Shown here: piece by piece, positions 42,301 through 54,028 of the stretch
Layout: each line of letters opens with the position of its first letter
Numbering within the stretch: the first letter of the stretch is position 1
Origin: Melanopsichium pennsylvanicum
Taxonomy: Eukaryota > Basidiomycota > Ustilaginomycetes > Ustilaginales
Assembly: GCA_900208305.1 (NCBI GenBank)
Contig: OAPG01000001.1
Coordinates: forward strand, 2,356,001-2,420,000
Direction of reading: 5' to 3'
Length of the DNA: 64,000 nucleotides
Program-made: the position numbers and the translations under genes
Notes under the pieces: model-generated
Seen by the model: only the letters and a program-made list of their open reading frames with translations
Databases searched by the model: none
Told to the model about the DNA's origin: nothing

Positions 42301-44631
42301 GTGGCTGTGCAGTCGGTACAGCTTTTTGCCATCGTCTTTGCGCTTCACCAGGGCCTCGGGTCTCTGCCAAACTTGGTTGCGTGTCTCCTTGTGCAAGGTC
42401 ATCACCTCATCATCCATGGTCACCTTCGAGATCTTCTTCCAGCCTCTCTTGGTGAGAACGTCGTGGTCGACAGTAAGGCAATGATACGTGAGACGAGGCG
42501 ACTGGTTGTGATGAGGATAAGGGATAAGGCCGGCAGCAGCGCCGAGAATTGTGAAGGGTTCAATTTCGAGGTGAGTCGTGTACTGCGGTTTGATGTCGCG
42601 TTCGTACAGTGCAATGTTGGAGTCGTTCTCTTCATTGACGTCGAGATATTCCAACAAACCGTTGTGCAGAAAATCATCAAAGCGACGAGCCCCAGACTTG
42701 AGCTGTTGCATGTGGGAGTCGGTGACTCGAGGCTGACCGGTCTGAGAGTCGACGATGATAAGCGGCCTGCAAATACGACCGCCGTCCGAGGCGATGTAAA
42801 CGGTCTGGTGGTGATTGTTGGTGTAGATCGAGACGAATTCAGAGATTCGACCCGCTCTACGAAGGCGTCTGAAATGTGTAACGAAGCGCTGAGGGAATCG
42901 CGTCAGACCGAGAACGTTGCCGTTGAGAAAGACGACGTACGAATCTGGGCGATACAGCTCGGCACCGGTGAGCAGGTGGATATCTTCGCATCCAAGAGTG
43001 AAAGCAATGCGTGCGATGGGCTCCTCCTCGACATCGGTCGTGATGTGCGTGGTAAGGGCCAAATTCTTAACCAAACCACAAGCTTCACCCTCCGGAGTAT
43101 CAGAAGGACACAGCATACCCCACTGCGAAGGCTGCAGCGCACGAGGACCCGACACCTTTCTCGTCTTTTCAAACTGCGAACTGATCCTCGTCATCATACC
43201 AAGGGCTGCAATGTACGAAAGACGACTGAGCACGTGCGTGACACCGGCACGTTCCATCTTGAAACGCTTCAAGCTCCAGTTGCCCGTAGAAATGGCGCGC
43301 ACGAAGCCTGCGGTGATGTAGTCACCGTTAAAGTGGAACTGGTTGAAGGCATCAAATTCGACTGTCCGGTTGGGCTTTTTCAGCACCTTGTCAATGTTGA
43401 TCTTGAGATCCGAATTGAATTTTTTGAAGAGATCTTCAAAGAGAAGCGCGAGGAGCTGACCCGCCAACTCGAGACGCTTGTTACCCACGTAGTCACGGTC
43501 GTCGACCTTCTTCTCGTCTTGCATGGCCATGAGGACCCGACGGACCATCGAAGCAATGTAGATGGCTTTGGGTCGGAAGTTGAGGCGCTCGACAGGGACG
43601 TGGGCCATGATGACGGTGGCGAGGACGTCGAGCGCTTCTTCTGCGAGTGGGCGTCGCATGGAGAGGTGTTTGCGGGATGCTTTGGCGCGAGCACCGATAA
43701 AGTCGAGCGCTTGCTTGCGAGTGTAGATGCCAAGCCGAGCGGCTTCTTCTAGGTTGATGGCAAAGAGTTCCTTGTACATGTCGTCGTTTCCTGCGACCAG
43801 CTGCAGGATCTCACGGTCTGCCTGAATACCCATTGCTTTGAATGCGATAGCGATTGGAATGTCCTCATGCAGCGAGTTGTGTTTTAGGTAGATCTTAGCG
43901 TGCTTGGTGAGTACGTACGATTTGGACTTGCGCTCGTGGGTGGATGAAGTGACGGACGCTGATACGTTGCCCTTCTTGGAGTCGGCTTCGACAATGATCC
44001 TGTTCTTGCTGAGCTGTTCTTGAACCAGAATGACCTTTTCCGTACCCTTGACAACAAAGTATCCTCCCGGATCCAGTGGACATTCGCTCATCTTTGCGAG
44101 CTCTTTCTCCGACTTGTTGGAAAGGACACACTTGTTGGAGCGAAGCATGACGGGGATTCGGCCAATGGCGACGTTCTTACGACGAATGATCTTGCCTCCT
44201 CTGGTGTACTCGATATTGACAAAAATATGCGCCGAGTAAGTAATGTCACGGAGACGGCACTCGTGTGGTGTGATGGGCCGTTGCAATGCGTCTCCATCGT
44301 ATCTGCGAGGTTCACCTACGGTGATGTCAGTGTATTTGAGGTAGAACTTGGGGTCGATATCTGATGTGATCTTCTCATTTGCCTTTATGATGTTTTTGAG
44401 GTCGTGGTCGACAAAGTAGTTGTAAGAGTCGATGTGCTGCTTGACCAGACCTTTGATTTGAAGATAAGCGGGGACGAGCTCCCACTTGTCTTGGACAGCC
44501 TTGATGGGGTCCATCAGACCCTTGCCCTTGTAGTTGGCTGCTTTGAGCGCTGCGATAGGATCGTCCGAGGCTGAGTTCGGAAAGTGACCCGTGGCGGCTG
44601 CCAGTTCGGCGAGGCTGGATGGGAGAGCCAT
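39304..44631 (-). CDS. RPC2: RNA polymerase III second-largest subunit, interrupted by an intein
   Basis: One uninterrupted frame of 1775 residues: a 717-residue N-extein, a 606-residue intein (40663-42480) and a 452-residue C-extein; the spliced subunit would have 1169 residues, close to the family's usual 1130-1170. It is the Pol III rather than Pol II paralogue by [49 protein letters not shown] and [18 protein letters not shown]. Active-site elements in the C-extein are [18 protein letters not shown] (acidic pair near the catalytic magnesium) and [12 protein letters not shown] (lysines). A C-terminal zinc site has [16 protein letters not shown]. Pol III makes tRNA, 5S and U6 RNA, so the gene is essential and function depends on protein splicing. 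The first ATG is at 44631. It is convergent with a regulator gene and divergent from SIT4. Confidence 0.95.
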   Translation of the reverse strand: MALPSSLAELAAATGHFPNSASDDPIAALKAANYKGKGLMDPIKAVQDKWELVPAYLQIKGLVKQHIDSYNYFVDHDLKNIIKANEKITSDIDPKFYLKYTDITVGEPRRYDGDALQRPITPHECRLRDITYSAHIFVNIEYTRGGKIIRRKNVAIGRIPVMLRSNKCVLSNKSEKELAKMSECPLDPGGYFVVKGTEKVILVQEQLSKNRIIVEADSKKGNVSASVTSSTHERKSKSYVLTKHAKIYLKHNSLHEDIPIAIAFKAMGIQADREILQLVAGNDDMYKELFAINLEEAARLGIYTRKQALDFIGARAKASRKHLSMRRPLAEEALDVLATVIMAHVPVERLNFRPKAIYIASMVRRVLMAMQDEKKVDDRDYVGNKRLELAGQLLALLFEDLFKKFNSDLKINIDKVLKKPNRTVEFDAFNQFHFNGDYITAGFVRAISTGNWSLKRFKMERAGVTHVLSRLSYIAALGMMTRISSQFEKTRKVSGPRALQPSQWGMLCPSDTPEGEACGLVKNLALTTHITTDVEEEPIARIAFTLGCEDIHLLTGAELYRPDSYVVFLNGNVLGLTRFPQRFVTHFRRLRRAGRISEFVSIYTNNHHQTVYIASDGGRICRPLIIVDSQTGQPRVTDSHMQQLKSGARRFDDFLHNGLLEYLDVNEENDSNIALYERDIKPQYTTHLEIEPFTILGAAAGLIPYPHHNQSPRLTYHCLTVDHDVLTKRGWKKISKVTMDDEVMTLHKETRNQVWQRPEALVKRKDDGKKLYRLHSHCMDAVVTGYHRWHVDNRDDPELLFTLQTEDVATRAASSKDKGHWLQHDGHTTHNNHRVPSVGKNPSAAFMWPGLTLLHDNGFLDDEQNRIDWCRFVGLVMGVGGVTNDAQSRGGSAGVWIYQSTAKPQGIAYIRGILERLSAALPSFAYAVEERTARYLDDDEGNVAQGMAESNAADEAVFVVENDYDQNGDDEADADSDPASTSGFGSSIQPPAKSLTAGHTSGASHVDDDDDLEPIDVPVSHVTPAASSRSPLTEVASASQLVSSREQATPIKCRSSSPQESKKTRRTEIASWLVFKIKSRQLRDFFVPMVRGPQQFDPFDDDQTRTYDPTFHRQIEDTARDVPISTPVQQKAFAKVPAQPILPHRWMYIRRWYGPWIFDLDAVSARAIIEGHAAEDGKWQQLAKAWDEAAEVAYYNDSDPILAKSRSLSIVTSSLPMVEDLAVLAQMAEGHTTIAVHHPTNEACDRSLSKSICWRVSVALSDEKHWVALPKPQPYTNPRHDGFVYCLSMPNDSFLARRSIEYVTDTPVATVNRINQLPFFTGNCAMSKQAVGSIGCNQLIRIDTLLYLLLYPQAPMVKTRTIEMVGYDKLPAGQNGIVAIMSFSGYDIEDALILNKASLDRGYGRSQALKKSSTVIRKYPNGTHDRLADAPVDEATGKRQKRYDILEADGIAGVGERVEQGDVYVNKQTPVNANDNSSAAIMVGASNAAASVAYKSAPLSYKPPVSGYVDQVLITDTDSDQTLIKALIRQTRRPELGDKFSSRHGQKGVCGLIVNQEDMPFSDQGINPDIIMNPHGFPSRMTVGKMIELLSGKAGVITGTLQYGTAFGGSKVEDMSRLLVENGYNYAGKDTLTSGITGEPLECYVYFGPIYYQRLKHMVQDKMHARARGPRAVLTRQPTEGRSRDGGLRLGEMERDCLIGYGATQLLLERLMISSDAFTVHACQRCGLMGYNGFCPYCSSSKHVVQLTIPYGTKLMLQELMAMQVVPRLVLEDAV
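40663..42480 (-). mobile_element. Intein in RPC2 with degenerate LAGLIDADG endonuclease region
   Basis: 606 residues, in frame, inserted between H and C of the conserved motif TYH-CAMSKQA. Intein residue 1 is Cys ([17 protein letters not shown], block A). Block B is [10 protein letters not shown] (Thr67, His70). A first LAGLIDADG-like helix is [14 protein letters not shown] at 155-168, followed by [21 protein letters not shown] second is [13 protein letters not shown] at 448-460. Between them lies a disordered acidic and serine-rich stretch (about 215-345). The C-terminus has block [17 protein letters not shown] (566-581) and block G PFFTGN (601-606), then Cys+1 of the extein. Asn606 and Cys+1 are the residues needed for cyclisation and transesterification. 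The usual penultimate His is Gly, as in the TGN class of inteins. RPC2 inteins are known from other eukaryotes (chytrids); I am not aware of one in this lineage. Confidence 0.92.
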
Positions 44632-45699
44632 TGTGATGGGTGGTGATCTCGGCACGTGCCGAATCGAGTGTAGAAGTTCCTAGTCCAACTGCGCTAATGC
44701 TTGAGCCGTAGCTCCACTCGACGTCTCTACAGCGACCCGAATCAGAGCAGAGGATCGGTGAGCGAGCGCCTCTAGGAGTCGTAGCCAAATGAAGGCTTTG
44801 TAGAAGAGTGATTTGCCCCTCGTCTCGGACAGCTGGTAAAAGCTGAAGGCTCGTTGGTGTTGCGATGTGAGTGTAGGGCGGCTGTTCCGAACAGATGACG
44901 TGCTTTTCGTGAATTCTCCGAGGCGTAGCAACCAATGTGATGTCTTTGGGGCGAGCCGTTCGGTGAAAGCACTTCAGCGAAGCGAGGCGATAGGATGGTG
45001 CGTGTGGATGTGGGAGCATAGTAACTAGGCAAAACTCGAAAGCGTGGCTGCACACCCAAAATTTTCCTCTCGGCGGGCTGATCTTCGCAAGTCAGACCTC
45101 ATTTTTTGTTGAGCTCTGCTGTACTGTAAAATTTAATCACTGAATCACAATGTAAATTACATTGCCGAATCCCGCTCACTTTCTCTCAAGAATCGGATCT
45201 GCCGATGAGGCTCCTTCGGCAAGCCGATTTTCGCCTCTGCTCCGGCAAGAAAGGGTCTCAGCGTCGCTCAGTTTGTCTTGCTCTGCGTCTTGCTCTTGGA
45301 CCAAACGTGCATGCTTTGACAGCGTTTATTTGTACCAGCAAGGCCATCCTTGTGTATCGACACTCACTACTCCTGTTCACTTTGGCCGTTCAGAATTGGG
45401 CGGATCTTCCTCTAGGGAATCTCATCTCACACTCACGCAACATCAACTCATCCAAGGTTGCGGTTGATGCGACAAAAGGCTGACCTGTTTTCTCCGAATA
45501 AACACGCACTCAGCACTCAGCATTCCAGACTATCCGCTCCCACGGTCATCATTTATCACAGCTCAATCCCGAGCGTCGCCTTTTGCTTGCGTCTTTTGCT
45601 TGCGTCTGCAGCCTCAGCTTATTGCCACTCCTTGCCAGGTCACCATATCCGATCACAGAGTTGGCCATACCAGTGCCAAGCTCGCAACCCACTCTCATC
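44632..45699. promoter_or_regulatory. Divergent promoter region of RPC2 and SIT4
   Basis: About 1.07 kb. Short frames on both strands have no family resemblance. The AT-rich patch at 45120-45165 is the likely promoter centre. No RNA gene recognised. Confidence 0.45.
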
Positions 45700-46863
45700 A
45701 TGGCCGTTGGCAACCCAGATACGTGGATAGAGCAGCTCAGACAATGCAAGTATCTCCCAGAACCCGATATCAAGGCCCTATGTGAGATGGTCAGAGGCAT
45801 CCTCATGGAGGAGAGCAACATCCAGCCTGTCTCCAGTCCCGTCACAGTATGCGGTGATATCCATGGCCAGTTCTGGGATTTGCTCGAACTTTTCAGAGTG
45901 GGTGGAGAGCCACCGGATACGTCTTATGTCTTCATGGTAAGCAAGCAGTCACCTTATTTATTCGGCCTCTTGCCGCTTCCCTGTGTTCAGTGTTATTACT
46001 GACACAATGCTTCCCTCTTCTCATATGTGCAACAATAGGGAGATTTCGTCGACCGGGGGTATTTCAGCTTAGAAACATTCTCGCTACTCATGGCACTCAA
46101 AGCTCGCCATCCTTCCCGAATCACCCTGCTACGAGGTAACCACGAGTCGCGTCAAATCACCCAGGTATACGGCTTCTACGACGAGTGCCAGCGCAAATAC
46201 GGCAATGCCAATGTCTGGAAATCGTGTTGCCAAGTTTTTGATTATCTCAATCTCGCTGCCATCATCGACGGCCGTGTTCTCTGCGTTCACGGTGGTCTTA
46301 GTCCAGATGTCCGTACATTGGATCAAATCAGGATCATCGCTCGCGCTCAAGAGGTACCACACGAAGGCGCATTTTGCGATCTGATGTGGAGTGATCCCGA
46401 CGACATTGAGACCTGGCGAGTTTCGCCGAGAGGTGCAGGCTGGTTGTTTGGCGGTGCAGTGACGAAGGAGTTCAATCATGTCAACGGTCTGTCGCTCATA
46501 GCGAGAGCGCATCAATTGGTTCAGGAGGGTTACAAGTTGATGCATGACAACAACATCGTAACGGTCTGGTCGGCTCCCAACTACTGTTATCGATGTGGTA
46601 ATGTGGCAAGCATCTTTGCTGTGGACGATCTGATTGCGTACGAGAGCAAAAACGGGACTTCTGCGCTCGTAGGCTCTGCATCTGTCGAGCAAGAAGATGA
46701 CGATACGAAGATGAAAAAGGTAGCTAGTGGACAAGACGATGCAACAACAACGACAGTGGCAGCCAAGAAACCATGGGAGGCAACACAGGCCAATTTCAAG
46801 ATCTTTGATGCCGTACCAGACCAGACCAGGACTGTCACCTTGAATAGTCAGTACTTCTTATAA
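45700..46863 (+). CDS. SIT4: Ser/Thr protein phosphatase Sit4/PP6 catalytic subunit
   Basis: Exons 45700-45936 and 46039-46863 give 353 residues; the intron (GTAAGC...AATAG) separates VFM from GDFVDRG. All metal and catalytic motifs of the PPP family are present: GDIHG (52-56), GDFVDRG (80-86), [16 protein letters not shown], and the YRCGN region. [16 protein letters not shown] and [17 protein letters not shown] match the PP6/Sit4 group better than PP2A or PP4. The enzyme acts with SAP regulatory subunits in G1 progression, TOR signalling and ER-Golgi traffic. It ends in NSQYFL, the PPP-type Leu terminus that is carboxymethylated. An insert of about 50 residues (Glu/Asp, Lys, Ala/Thr rich) separates the catalytic core from the C-terminal strand; typical family members have about 305 residues. 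Convergent with DIM1. Confidence 0.93.
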
Positions 46864-47275
46864 TTTCAACGTCACATCGGCAAAATGAACAAAAAAGAAA
46901 AAAAAAAGAACCCCAGCTGTTTCTAGCGCTTTTGCAAATTTGGTAGGTAATGATCATGATCAGCCCTCGGAACGTGCGCTTTGATTGTATTTGTAGCTCC
47001 GATCCAATCTCAATCTCGACAAACCTTGCATTGCTCATTGACACTTCTCATCGGTGGGAATCAGCTCCTATGCACCCAGACGAAGCTCTTTGTGAAAGAA
47101 GATCGGGGTAGAAATGAATGCTTGCAGGACAAAAGCGAGAGAGAGGGTACAAATACAAAACATGAGCGATATTACGGGGTATACGAAACGTGAAAAGAGA
47201 GGGCAATACGACCAAGATGAACATGAGCCGAGGAGAAAGAGAGAGAGATGGCCGATGAAAGACTGTTGCGGAGAT
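46864..47275. other. Convergent 3' region between SIT4 and DIM1
   Basis: About 410 bp with an A-rich run at 46888-46911. No supported gene; a plus-strand frame from 47114 is antisense to DIM1. Confidence 0.5.
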
Positions 47276-49379
<2,104 letters not shown>

Positions 49380-51695
49380 ATGAGCAGACCACGCTTCTTC
49401 AACGCTCCCCGCAAGGGAGAGAACTTTGAATTGCGAGCCGACCTCAATTCCGAGTACCGCGATCGTCGAAAGGATGCCATCAAACGTGTCATTGCCAACA
49501 TGACCGTGGGTAAAGACGTCTCTGGCCTCTTTCCCGACGTGCTTAAAAACATGCAAACCGAGGATCTCGAACAGAAAAAGCTCGTCTACCTCTACCTCAT
49601 GAACTACGCCAAAACACAACCAGAACTCGTCATTCTCGCAGTCAACACTTTTGTCAAGGACTCTGAAGATCCCAATCCTCTCATCCGTGCGCTTGCTATT
49701 CGAACCATGGGCTGCTTGCGAGCAGAAAAGATCATTGACTACCTTTCGGATCCTCTCGAAAAGTCGCTGCGCGATGACAACCCATACGTTCGCAAAACCG
49801 CAGCGATTTGCGTCGCCAAGTTGTACGATCTCAAACCCGAGCTCGCTGTCGACCGTGGCTTCGTTGGCATGCTCAAGGATATGGTGGGGGACAGCAATCC
49901 CATGGTCGTGGCGAATGCCGTCACTGCTCTCACCGACATTCATCAGACCGCACTTGAAAACGACCCTACTGGCCAGTCTGCTGTTTTTATCATCGACTCG
50001 GCAATCCTCACAAAGCTTCTCATCGCCCTCAATGAATGTACGGAATGGGGTCGAATCGCTATTCTCAACTCGCTCGCTCGTTACCGTGCTAAGGACGAAA
50101 AGCAAGCTGAACACATCTGCGAACGCGTCATGCCCCAGTTCCAGCACGCCAATGGCAGCGTCGTTCTCGGCGCCGTCAAAGTTGTCCTCATTCACATGGT
50201 AAAGGTGCGCAATAACGACGACCTCATCAAGCAACTCGTTCGAAAAATGGCTCCACCACTGGTCACCCTCATCTCTTCCGCGCCCGAAGTACAGTGGGTC
50301 GCTCTACGCAACATCAACCTCGTGCTACAAAAGCGTCCCGACATCCTCCAGAACGAACTGCGCGTCTTCTTCTGCAAGTACAACGATCCATCCTACGTCA
50401 AACTCGAAAAGGTCGAGATCATGATCAAACTCGCCAACGAACGCAACGTCGATATGCTGCTCTCGGAGCTGAAAGAGTACGCCTCGGAAGTGGACGTGGA
50501 TTTTGTCCGCAGGGCCATTCGCGCCATCGGACAATGTGCTATCAAGATCGATGCAGCTGCAGAGCGATGCGTGCACGTATTGCTTGATTTGATTGCGACC
50601 AAGGTGAGCTACGTGGTTCAGGAGGCGGTGGTGGTGATCAAGGACATTTTTCGAAAGTATCCTCACAACTACGAAGGAATTATCCCCACGCTCTGCTCGA
50701 ATCTCGAAGAGCTCGATGAGCCCGAGGCAAAAGCTTCGCTCATCTGGATCCTTGGAGAGTATGCCTACAAGATTTCCAACGCGGAAGATTTGTTGGCGCA
50801 TTTTTTGGATTCTTTCACTGATGAACCGTATCAGGTTCAATTCCAGACGCTGACCGCCATCGTCAAGGCGTTCCTCAAGAAACCCGATAGCCCGTTGGCG
50901 CAACAGATCGTTCAACAGGTGTTGGAGAAGGCTACCAAGGACTGCGATAGCCCGGATTTGAGGGATAGGGCTTTCATCTATTGGAGGTTGCTTTCGAGTT
51001 CGGATAGTGGTGCGGGCAGAGATGTGATCTTGGCCGATCGTCCGCCGATTAGTATTGCAACAACAACGGTGTCACCGGCGGTGCTGGACGAATTGGTTTC
51101 GGAATTGTCCAGTTTGGCGAGTGCCTATCACAAACCAGCAGCGACGTTTATCGGGAAAGCTCGGTTTGGAGCAGATGGCGTTAGGAACGGTCTTTCGGAA
51201 GCTGCCGAGGATGACATTACTCGAGAGAAAGCACTTGCGACCGTGGTCCAAGGTCAGAAGAGCGAGAACCTTCTTGATTTCGGTGACGACGATGTGGATC
51301 TTCCCGCTTCGACGCCGGGTAAGAACGGAACAGGTGCGTTGGGTGCATTGGCAGGATTGGATGATCTTATGATGGGTGCAAGTATTTCGTCCCACACATC
51401 AGGTGGTGGGGCAGCAGCACAAGGTGCAATTGGTGGAGCTGCAACGGCGACAGGTGGAGGACTTAACGACTTGTTGGGTTTGTTCGATGCTGCACCGGGA
51501 GCAGATGAGCCGGGGGCACAAAGCGGTGTTCAGGCGTTGAAGGCGTTGAGTGCAACAAATCCTACAACAAGTAGTAACAATGATGCTTTCGGTTCGCCAA
51601 TGTTTTCCTCTCCAGCAAGTTCAGCACCACCAGTGCCAACCGCCAAACCAACGCAGACCTCTTCGGCCAACGACGACTTGCTCGGTCTCTTCTAA
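49380..51695 (+). CDS. APL2: AP-1 clathrin adaptor beta subunit
   Basis: A 771-residue beta-adaptin. The trunk (about 1-590) is the Armadillo-like solenoid: [99 protein letters not shown] and [18 protein letters not shown]. The hinge carries NLLDFGDDD, a clathrin-box-like motif, and Gly/Ala/Ser-rich sequence with DDLMMGA; the protein ends DDLLGLF. The roughly 230-residue ear of animal beta-adaptins is absent, as in yeast Apl2 (about 726 residues). AP-1 sorts cargo between trans-Golgi and endosomes. The first ATG fits the conserved start region MSRPRFF. AP-2 beta is the main alternative; trunk similarity alone cannot fully separate the two. Single exon. Convergent with adenylosuccinate lyase. 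Confidence 0.9.
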   Translation: MSRPRFFNAPRKGENFELRADLNSEYRDRRKDAIKRVIANMTVGKDVSGLFPDVLKNMQTEDLEQKKLVYLYLMNYAKTQPELVILAVNTFVKDSEDPNPLIRALAIRTMGCLRAEKIIDYLSDPLEKSLRDDNPYVRKTAAICVAKLYDLKPELAVDRGFVGMLKDMVGDSNPMVVANAVTALTDIHQTALENDPTGQSAVFIIDSAILTKLLIALNECTEWGRIAILNSLARYRAKDEKQAEHICERVMPQFQHANGSVVLGAVKVVLIHMVKVRNNDDLIKQLVRKMAPPLVTLISSAPEVQWVALRNINLVLQKRPDILQNELRVFFCKYNDPSYVKLEKVEIMIKLANERNVDMLLSELKEYASEVDVDFVRRAIRAIGQCAIKIDAAAERCVHVLLDLIATKVSYVVQEAVVVIKDIFRKYPHNYEGIIPTLCSNLEELDEPEAKASLIWILGEYAYKISNAEDLLAHFLDSFTDEPYQVQFQTLTAIVKAFLKKPDSPLAQQIVQQVLEKATKDCDSPDLRDRAFIYWRLLSSSDSGAGRDVILADRPPISIATTTVSPAVLDELVSELSSLASAYHKPAATFIGKARFGADGVRNGLSEAAEDDITREKALATVVQGQKSENLLDFGDDDVDLPASTPGKNGTGALGALAGLDDLMMGASISSHTSGGGAAAQGAIGGAATATGGGLNDLLGLFDAAPGADEPGAQSGVQALKALSATNPTTSSNNDAFGSPMFSSPASSAPPVPTAKPTQTSSANDDLLGLF

Positions 51696-51720
51696 CCTGT
51701 CCCTTTTCGCTTTCCTGTCA

Positions 51721-51756
51721 CTAGTTTCACTAGTTTCACTAGTTTCACTAGTTTTG
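51721..51756. repeat. 9-base tandem repeat CTAGTTTCA
   Basis: Three exact units followed by one variant (CTAGTTTTG), starting 26 bases after the AP-1 beta stop codon. Confidence 0.9.
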
Positions 51757-51791
51757 CAAATGATATCATTTCAACTTTCATCTTCCGGTAG

Positions 51792-51807
51792 ACACACACA
51801 CACACAC

Positions 51808-51848
<41 letters not shown>
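51792..51848. repeat. CA run followed by CT run
   Basis: About nine CA units (51792-51809) and then about eighteen CT units (51812-51848). Both lie in the presumed 3' untranslated region. Confidence 0.9.
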
Positions 51849-51851
<3 letters not shown>

Positions 51852-52067
51852 CTTTTGTATTGACCAGGACGTTTTGCTGGACGTTTTGCGAATGGGTCGA
51901 AAAAGTGTCTGCATTCAAGAGTGTTTCTAATTCGCGGGGGGGAGGAGAGAGAGAGGGGGGGGGGGGAAGAGATCGTGTGATCTTTATCGTACAAAAAAGA
52001 CTCCCTCGCATATAAGAGTGCGAGTATCTGATTTCTCTTAGTGGAAAGAAAGTGAACAGAACGCACT

Positions 52068-53516
52068 TTAAACTGAGAGCTCTGCCTTTCCAGCGCCCTG
52101 GATAGCAGCCTGGTAAGGTTGGAGAGCAGGCTGAACCCATTTTGTCAAGAACGACTCTACCTGCTGTTCTGCCCTTCCAGTGAAACTCTTTGGATCGAGC
52201 AACTGGTCCATGTGAGCCAAGATGGGTTGGAAGTAAGGATCATCCTTGATCCTTGAAATCAGATCGTTCTCTTTACCATGTTCTTTGACCTGTGCAGCTG
52301 CTTGGTGGGAAAGCACACGGATACGTTCATGACATTCCTGTCGATCACCACCTGCTCTGACCATGGCCATGATGACATTCTCAGTGGCCATGAATGGTAG
52401 TTCGGACTGGATCCGACGGGCAATGATGGCAGGATACACCACCAGACCTTCGGACACGTTCTGAAGGATGGTCAAGATCACATCGGCGGTAAGGAAGGCT
52501 TCGGGAATGGAAAGGCGACGGTTGGCAGAGTCATCGAGAGTGCGTTCCATCCATTGAGCACCGGCGGTTTCACGAGCAGAGTTGACTGCATTGCCCAACC
52601 ACCTTGCGAGACCGCAAACTCGCTCGGAACGCATAGGGTTCCTCTTGTACGCCATGGCACTCGAACCAATCTGATCCTTCTCGAAAGGCTCCTCCACCTC
52701 CTTGAGATGGCACAAGAGTCGAATGTCGGTAGCCATTTTAAGCGCCGAGGCGGAGAAAGAAGAGAGCGAGTTGAGAACGTCAATGTCGATCTTGCGCGAG
52801 TAGGTTTGACCGGTAACGGGCATGGCGTAAGGGAAGCCGAAGAGTTGAGTAACTCTCTCGTCGAGTGCCTCTACTTTGTCATGGTCACCATCGAAAAGGG
52901 CGAGGAAAGAAGCTTGGGTTCCGGTGGTGCCCTTGACTCCTCTGAAACCGAGATCGTCCCTAGCCCTCTGAATGTTTCTCAAATCCCACAGAAGCTCCTG
53001 GATCCACAATGTAGCCCTCTTGCCTACGGTGGTGAGCTGAGCCGGCTGCATGTGGGTGAAACCGAGGGTAGGCAGACCCTTGTAGTTTTCGGCAAAAGCA
53101 CTCAGCCTCTGGATAACGAGTGCCAATTTGGGGAGCAAAAGATCCAAACCTTTCCTGAGGAAGATCAAATCAGCATTGTCGGTGACGTAGCAAGATGTGG
53201 CACCGAGATGGATGAAACCAGCCGCCTTGGGAGCTACTAGACCGAAGGTGTGTACGTGAGCCATGACGTCGTGTCGTCGCTTCTTCTCCTCGTCTGCAGC
53301 GAGTGCCATCTGACGCTCATCGAGGTTGAGGTTGTTGCGCATCTGTTCAATTGCATCTTGGGGGATGTCGAGACCCAGTTCGCGTTCAGCGATGGCGAGG
53401 TTGAGCCAGAGCTCTCGCCAGGTGGAGAAACGGGTTGCATTGGAAAAGAGATTAGACATCTCTTTCGAAGCGTACCGAGCCGAGAGGGGCGATTGCCAGC
53501 TTTCGAAGGAAGCCAT
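52068..53516 (-). CDS. ADE13: Adenylosuccinate lyase
   Basis: A 482-residue enzyme of the fumarase/aspartase superfamily. It cleaves SAICAR to AICAR and adenylosuccinate to AMP in purine synthesis, releasing fumarate. The start ATG at 53516 gives [20 protein letters not shown]; the frame extends a few codons further without a better start. Key regions: [62 protein letters not shown], and the family signature [14 protein letters not shown] that carries the flexible catalytic serine loop. Length matches the eukaryotic enzyme. No intron. Convergent with AP-1 beta, divergent from the adaptin-binding protein. Confidence 0.97.
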   Translation of the reverse strand: MASFESWQSPLSARYASKEMSNLFSNATRFSTWRELWLNLAIAERELGLDIPQDAIEQMRNNLNLDERQMALAADEEKKRRHDVMAHVHTFGLVAPKAAGFIHLGATSCYVTDNADLIFLRKGLDLLLPKLALVIQRLSAFAENYKGLPTLGFTHMQPAQLTTVGKRATLWIQELLWDLRNIQRARDDLGFRGVKGTTGTQASFLALFDGDHDKVEALDERVTQLFGFPYAMPVTGQTYSRKIDIDVLNSLSSFSASALKMATDIRLLCHLKEVEEPFEKDQIGSSAMAYKRNPMRSERVCGLARWLGNAVNSARETAGAQWMERTLDDSANRRLSIPEAFLTADVILTILQNVSEGLVVYPAIIARRIQSELPFMATENVIMAMVRAGGDRQECHERIRVLSHQAAAQVKEHGKENDLISRIKDDPYFQPILAHMDQLLDPKSFTGRAEQQVESFLTKWVQPALQPYQAAIQGAGKAELSV

Positions 53517-54028
53517 CTTGAATAGCGTCAATCGTTTCGACGAAGCGTTGAAATGAGTATGGGAGAGGATGAGCCAACGTGGATGATGGTTGGGAGACAG
53601 AAAAGAAAGGGTAATTGGTAACCAATGGATGAAGCTCCTCTTGGGGTCACCGTCTCAGAAAGCAAATTCCGATTTGGAGCACGAACCATGTTGGCCGAGG
53701 CCATAATTTTTTTTTTAATTTTTTTTTTCTTTACAGGCTACAGATTTTTTTGGGGTCGACTGACTCGTCGAGAGTTGTGTTCCTAAACTGTCCGCCGGGT
53801 ATTTGCGCTGCGTCGACATACATCCTTTTGCTTTATATATATATTTTCTCTCTGTCGTTTGATGGGTCGGATCTTTCCTCGACGAATCGGGCAGTAAATC
53901 GGGCTGCACGCTTGGACCCTGAACCATCTCTTGAGTCTCTCGACTGACACTTTGGGGCTTGCTTTGTGCCCAACCGCGACATTCTTGCATCGTGCCAACT
54001 TGACTATTAGCGACGCCAATCAAGCATC
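53517..54028. promoter_or_regulatory. Divergent promoter region of ADE13 and the adaptin-binding protein gene
   Basis: 512 bp, the shortest divergent spacing in the window. It contains T runs at about 53707-53729 and a TATATATATATTT sequence near 53836-53848. No gene seen. Confidence 0.45.

Larger units (their letters stand above)
51696..52067. other. Convergent 3' region packed with simple repeats
   Basis: 372 bp between two facing stops. It holds a CTAGTTTCA 9-mer repeat, a CA run, a CT run and a G-rich tract, listed separately or in the findings. No gene. Confidence 0.6.

Noticed and set aside
40663..42480. Spliceosomal intron explanation for the RPC2 insertion
   Set aside because: The insertion is a multiple of three, has no stop in 606 codons, lacks fitting GT...AG edges at the extein boundary, and encodes ordered intein motifs.
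42262..43752. 496-codon plus-strand frame
   Set aside because: Antisense to RPC2 and unlike any family.
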